Shown: piece by piece, positions 60,293 to 64,000 of the stretch
How the letters are laid out: every line of letters starts with the position of its first letter
How positions within the stretch are numbered: the first letter of the stretch is position 1
Assembly (NCBI RefSeq): GCF_000025325.1
Contig: NC_013743.1
Coordinates: 1,984,001-2,048,000 of the forward strand
Length of the DNA stretch: 64,000 nucleotides
Reading direction: 5' to 3'
DNA from: Haloterrigena turkmenica DSM 5511
GTDB taxonomy: Archaea; Halobacteriota; Halobacteria; Halobacteriales; Natrialbaceae
The notes under the pieces: model-generated
Database searches by the model: none
What the model was told of the DNA's origin: nothing
What the model saw: only the letters and a program-made list of their open reading frames with translations
Program-made: the position numbers and the translations under genes

Positions 60293-61714
60293 TCAGCGCC
60301 GCGGCTCCCGCACGCCCTCCCCGTCTTCGGTCTCCGGAAAGAGTTTGCCCGGGTTCAGCGTTCCCGTCGGATCGAGCGCGTGTTTGATCGACCGCATGGC
60401 GTCGACGGCGCCCGCGCCGTGTTCCGGCTCGAGGTACTTCCGTTTCCCCTGGCCGATGCCGTGTTCGCCGGTCGCGGTGCCGCCCATCTCGATCGCCAGT
60501 TCGACGACCTCGCGGTAGACTCGTTCGCCCCGCTCGAGTTGGTCGGGGTCGTCCGGATCGACGAGCGGGCTGTAGTGGAGGTTGCCGTCCCCCGCGTGCC
60601 CGTAACAGGGGACGAGGAGGTCGTGTTCGTCGGCGAGCCGTTTGACCTCGCGGACGATCTCGGGGTAGGAACTGATCGGCACCGTCACGTCGCCGGGGTG
60701 GAGCGGTCCGCGGTCGGGATCGTAGCTCCGCATGGCGTACGCCAGTTCCCGCCGGGCCTCCCAGAGATCGGCCATCGCCGTGTCGTCGGCGCTCACTTCG
60801 AACTGGCGGACGCCGTGGCCTTCGAAGATCGTCCGACAGAGGTCGATCTCCGTCTCGATCCCGTGGTTGGCGTGGAACTCGAGGAAGACCATCGGCGCGT
60901 CGGGGAGATCGCTGCCGAGGTAGCGGTTCGCCATTCGGGCGCTCAGCCCGTCGACGAGTTCGATCTTGGCGACGTCGACCTCAGTGCGCACCGCCTCGGA
61001 GATGGCCTCGGCCGCGTCGTCGAGCGTCTCGAAGATCGCCCGGCCGCCGCGGATCTGTTCGGGGCGGCCCGCCAACTCGAGGGTGGCCTCGGTGACCACC
61101 GCCAGCGTTCCCTCGCTGCCGACGAGCAGGTCGGTCAGGTTGTAGCCGCTCGAGGTCTTGCTCGCTCGCGACCCGGTCTCGATGACGGTCCCGTCCGCGA
61201 GGACGGCCTCGAGACCGAGCACCCAGTCGGCGACCTCGCCGTACCTGACCGTCTGCATCCCGCTGGCGTCGGTCGCGATCATCCCGCCGATCGTGGAGAT
61301 GTCGCCCGAGGAGGGCAGCGGCGGGAAGAAGAGGCCGTCCGGTGCGACGTGCTCGTCGACGGCCGAGCCGATGATCCCGGGCCCGACGTCGATTTGGAAG
61401 TCGTCGGGCCGATAGTCGACGATATCGTCCATCCGCGTCAGATCGAGGCTGATCCCGCCGCGGGCCGGGACGGCGTTGCCCTCGAGTCCCGTGCCGGCCG
61501 CGTAGGGCGTGACGGGAACGCCGTGTTCGGTCGCGGCCTCGAGAACGGCCGAGACGTCTGCCGTGCGTTCGGGGTAGACGACCGCGTCCGGGAACACGCC
61601 GCCGCTCTGCTCGGTGCCGAAATCGGTCGCGTGCGAGTCTCGGCGTCCCTCTGCGAACGAGACCTGATCGTCCGCGAGGTCGAGACCCTCGAGGAACGAG
61701 CAGTTATGTGTCAT
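60293..61714 (-). CDS. FAD-linked oxidase (glycolate oxidase GlcD / D-lactate dehydrogenase type)
   Basis: A 473-residue flavoenzyme. The PCMH FAD-binding half contains VPVTPYAAGTGLEGNAVP and LPSSGDISTIGGMIATDASG; the C-terminal half has CYGHAGDGNLHYSPL and TGEHGIGQGKRKYL, the hallmark of GlcD/D-2-hydroxyacid dehydrogenases. It oxidises D-lactate, glycolate or a related 2-hydroxyacid. There is no GlcE/GlcF partner, so electrons go to another acceptor. Convergent with the kinase gene. Confidence 0.9.
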   Translation of the reverse strand: MTHNCSFLEGLDLADDQVSFAEGRRDSHATDFGTEQSGGVFPDAVVYPERTADVSAVLEAATEHGVPVTPYAAGTGLEGNAVPARGGISLDLTRMDDIVDYRPDDFQIDVGPGIIGSAVDEHVAPDGLFFPPLPSSGDISTIGGMIATDASGMQTVRYGEVADWVLGLEAVLADGTVIETGSRASKTSSGYNLTDLLVGSEGTLAVVTEATLELAGRPEQIRGGRAIFETLDDAAEAISEAVRTEVDVAKIELVDGLSARMANRYLGSDLPDAPMVFLEFHANHGIETEIDLCRTIFEGHGVRQFEVSADDTAMADLWEARRELAYAMRSYDPDRGPLHPGDVTVPISSYPEIVREVKRLADEHDLLVPCYGHAGDGNLHYSPLVDPDDPDQLERGERVYREVVELAIEMGGTATGEHGIGQGKRKYLEPEHGAGAVDAMRSIKHALDPTGTLNPGKLFPETEDGEGVREPRR

Positions 61715-61809
61715 ACGTGGTCATCATTCACGACTCGTATCAACGTTACCCACCGTCTTGACGAGTACCGAAAGATACCACTACGGGACTCCCCGCCGTA
61801 TCGGTGCGT

Positions 61810-62106
61810 ATGACCGACGAGTCGCTTCGCGAACGGGCGCAGGAACTCCACCGACACCTCGAGGCGACCGCCGAATTGCCGATCGATCGGACGGCGAACC
61901 GGTGGCTCGGCGAGGCCGAAGCCGTCGCGCGCGACGTGGCGACGAGCGACCTCGACGAAGCGACGACCCTCGAGCGCGTCGCGAAGGTCCAGCATCTGCT
62001 CGCCGAAGTCAACGAGACCGGCCACGAGGGAGCCGACGATCACCTCGAGGCGGCGAAGGAGGTCTGTGCGGGGATTCTCGAGGACGACGGGTCGACGCCT
62101 CCGTAG
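61810..62106 (+). CDS. small helical protein (DUF8152-like)
   Basis: A 98-residue acidic all-helical protein (LRERAQELHRHLEATAELPID; TTLERVAKVQHLLAEVNETG). No motif beyond this. The ATG at 61810 is preferred over GTG at 61804. Haloarchaeal family of unknown role, divergent from the FAD oxidase. Confidence 0.7.
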   Translation: MTDESLRERAQELHRHLEATAELPIDRTANRWLGEAEAVARDVATSDLDEATTLERVAKVQHLLAEVNETGHEGADDHLEAAKEVCAGILEDDGSTPP

Positions 62107-62211
62107 TCGGTCCAGTCCCGTTCGACGCGGTCCGACCGTGTGACGCAGCGATTCTTTCTTCCATGGAATAGCCGCCGGCACTTATTGCAGGGCGCGCAAA
62201 ATGGTGGAAGT

Positions 62212-63609
62212 ATGACAGGTTCTCCGTCAGCGCCGGCGCGTACGTTCGAATGGGTCGACGGCGCGATCCCGCGTTACGAGTCGTTCTTTACGGTGGACGA
62301 ACACCGCGACCGCGACCGGGCCCTCGCGGCCGAACACGACCTCCTCGAGTACGACGAACGCGGCGAGAGCGCGAACGGCGAGACGCTGTGGACGGTGACC
62401 GTCGGCGACGGCGACCGGAGCGCGCTCCTGTTCGGCGCGCCCCACCCGAACGAACCGATCGGGTCGATGACGATCGATTTCCTGCTCCACGAACTCGCGA
62501 CGAACGACGAGTTACGGGGGTCACTCGACTACGAATTCGTCTGTCTGCCGGTCGTCGACCCCGACGGCGTTCGGCTCAACGAAGGCTGGTTCGACGGCCC
62601 GTTCACGCTCTCGAACTACGCGCAGAACTTCTATCGAACGCCGCCGGACGAGCAGGTCGAGGCTACGTTCCCGGTCGAACGCGAGGGCTACGTCTTCGAC
62701 GATCCAGCGCCGGAGACGCGGGTGCTGATGGACCTGATCGAGACCCGCCGCCCGGAGTTCGTCTACAGTTTCCACAACGCCGCGTTCGGCGGCTGTTACT
62801 ACTACCTCACCGAGCCCCTCGAACGGCTCTACGACGTGCTCTCGTCGCTCCCGGGGGAGTACGACGTTCCGCTCCACCGAGGCGAACCCGAGTGGTTCGC
62901 GATGGAGGCGTTCGACGACGCCGTCTATCGGCTCCCGACCTTCGCGGACCGGTTCGACGACATTCGGGACCGTGACGACGTCAACCCCGAAGCGGCGCTC
63001 CTCGGCGGCAATTCCTACGATTACGCCGACCGATTCAACGAGGACGTTGTCGAACTCGTCGTCGAACTACCGTACTTCCGCGACCCGCAGATACAGGATC
63101 AAACCGAACTCGAGCGCCCTCGCGCGGACGTCATCCGGGACGGGGTTCGAAAACGGCAGACGCTCCTCGAAGAGATGCGAGACGGGGCCGATGCCGTCGC
63201 CGAGCACTTACCGGAGACGCCGATGGCCCGGGAGGCGACGGGGGCTATCCCCCACTTCGAGAACGAACTCGAGTCGAAACTCGAGTGGGCGGAATCGACC
63301 GCGGAGACGGACAGACCGGCGACAGTCGCCCAGCGCGTCGACGAGCACTTCCTCAGGCAGTACCACCTGCTGACGTACCTGGGTATGCTGTTACGATCGA
63401 TCGACCGCGCCGCGATGAGCGCTGACGAGGGCGCTCGCGAGACGCTCGCGGAGACGAAAGCCGCACTCGAGGACGTCTTCTTCGAGCGACTCGAGGATAT
63501 CCGAGCGCGACTCGACTACGAGACGATCCCGATCTGGAAACTCGTCGCGATCCAGGCCCGCGCGGGACTGCTCTGTCTGGACTACCTGCAGAACCGACCC
63601 GATAGGTGA
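62212..63609 (+). CDS. M14-type zinc carboxypeptidase-like protein
   Basis: A 465-residue protein. GAPHPNEPIGSMTIDFLLHEL gives the HxxE zinc pair near residue 85 and FVYSFHNAAFGG the third ligand His about 100 residues later. No signal peptide is visible, so it is probably cytoplasmic, unlike the M14-related gene at 20008. A C-terminal helical extension of ~120 residues is unusual. A CTTATTG box about 30 bases upstream suggests a leaderless message. The next 250 bp (63610-63859) have no gene; an AT-rich promoter lies at 63770-63792. Confidence 0.8.
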   Translation: MTGSPSAPARTFEWVDGAIPRYESFFTVDEHRDRDRALAAEHDLLEYDERGESANGETLWTVTVGDGDRSALLFGAPHPNEPIGSMTIDFLLHELATNDELRGSLDYEFVCLPVVDPDGVRLNEGWFDGPFTLSNYAQNFYRTPPDEQVEATFPVEREGYVFDDPAPETRVLMDLIETRRPEFVYSFHNAAFGGCYYYLTEPLERLYDVLSSLPGEYDVPLHRGEPEWFAMEAFDDAVYRLPTFADRFDDIRDRDDVNPEAALLGGNSYDYADRFNEDVVELVVELPYFRDPQIQDQTELERPRADVIRDGVRKRQTLLEEMRDGADAVAEHLPETPMAREATGAIPHFENELESKLEWAESTAETDRPATVAQRVDEHFLRQYHLLTYLGMLLRSIDRAAMSADEGARETLAETKAALEDVFFERLEDIRARLDYETIPIWKLVAIQARAGLLCLDYLQNRPDR

Positions 63610-63859
63610 CGGCGAACGGGAACCGATATCTCGACCCGGACGGGCCGCGTACGCGAACGCCCGCGACTCGCGTCGGGACGATCGGCGTCGCTCGAGCGTT
63701 GGGTCGGTGTCTCGGCGATACCGCGAGCGGCTCGTGATCGTCCCGCGATCGGTCGAGCGTGCGGCTGAACGAAAATATCATAATTTTATGTGACTGGCTG
63801 TCGCGGTAGCGGACGATGACAGTCAGCCGACCGATTCGACCGCTGTGGAGGGCGGATCC

Positions 63860-64000
63860 GTGAACGCCGAGTTGGACCTGCTGGTGCGGCTCACCGACTA
63901 CGAGCGGCCGCAGGACGTCGCCGACCGCGCCGTGCAGGCCGAGGAATTGGGCTTCGACCGCATCACGGTCGGCGAGACGACCGGCTGGAACATCATCCCG
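63860..64000 (+). CDS. LLM class (F420/flavin-dependent) oxidoreductase, N-terminal part
   Basis: Starts with GTG at 63860 and runs off the window after 47 codons. NAELDLLVRLTDYERPQDVA and EELGFDRITVGETTGWN match the first strand and helix of luciferase-like monooxygenases, in particular archaeal F420-dependent methylenetetrahydromethanopterin reductase relatives. The rest of the enzyme is outside. Confidence 0.75.
   Translation, partial: MNAELDLLVRLTDYERPQDVADRAVQAEELGFDRITVGETTGWNIIP

Overview
The window is chromosomal DNA of a halophilic archaeon (class Halobacteria). The evidence is high G+C with many CTCGAG words, very acidic proteins, and archaeal information-processing genes such as the replication factor C large subunit with a C-terminal PCNA-binding motif. 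Haloarchaea-typical families also occur: Bat-type HTH, HalOD1, SPW, amphi-Trp, many tiny zinc-ribbon proteins and type IV pilins. A tRNA-Trp gene carries the box C/D intron known from Haloferax. A member of the Natrialbaceae (Natrinema/Haloterrigena-like) would fit, but that is inference.

Layout. 1-2.4 kb: biotin synthesis (bioF-bioD) after an unassigned partial gene. 2.4-5.7 kb (minus): zinc finger, RfcL, two paralogous membrane proteins. 6-12.4 kb: a His-rich beta-domain protein, a GCS2-like ligase, a CinA-type protein, small regulators and an ornithine-cyclodeaminase-like enzyme. 12.5-16.9 kb (minus): a two-TM K+ channel with RCK domains, then a thiolase and an HMG-CoA-synthase-like/DUF35 fusion. 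17-22 kb: DHH phosphoesterase, Hsp20, DJ-1/PfpI protein, an M14-like exported protein and small proteins. 22-25.6 kb: a TetR-MATE drug-efflux operon with a palindromic operator, then a CPA2 antiporter. 25.8-28.8 kb: an SPFH protein and a stand-alone YcaO enzyme with an N-terminal zinc-binding domain, which is the best candidate for unexplored chemistry. 28.9-38.4 kb: lipoprotein/cupin divergent pair, an SSS symporter operon, cytidylate kinase, acyl-CoA synthetase, guaB and a DUF5794-like membrane protein.

38.46-49.35 kb is an accessory island. It starts at the intron-containing tRNA-Trp. A 15-bp repeat of the tRNA 3' end returns at 40.9 kb and bounds a 2.3-kb insertion. A three-gene cassette immediately downstream of the tRNA recurs, degraded and inverted, at 48.6-49.35 kb, together with a degenerate tRNA 3' end. 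Between them lie wHTH/TrmB regulators, a receiver domain with Glu at the phospho-acceptor site, a frameshifted pseudogene, a tandem pilin pair and AbrB-like small genes. No integrase is present, so this looks like layered remnants of mobile DNA.

49.4-64 kb is mostly core again: two membrane-anchored wHTH proteins, a membrane protease-like protein, a wHTH-GNAT fusion, a 2Fe-2S ferredoxin, YchF GTPase, a UbiA prenyltransferase, a ThDP enzyme, a membrane histidine kinase with a repeat insertion, a GlcD-type oxidase, an M14-like protein and the start of an F420/flavin-dependent oxidoreductase. Two genes of 47 and 53 codons (48733 and 54828) are zinc-ribbon proteins easily missed by length cut-offs.
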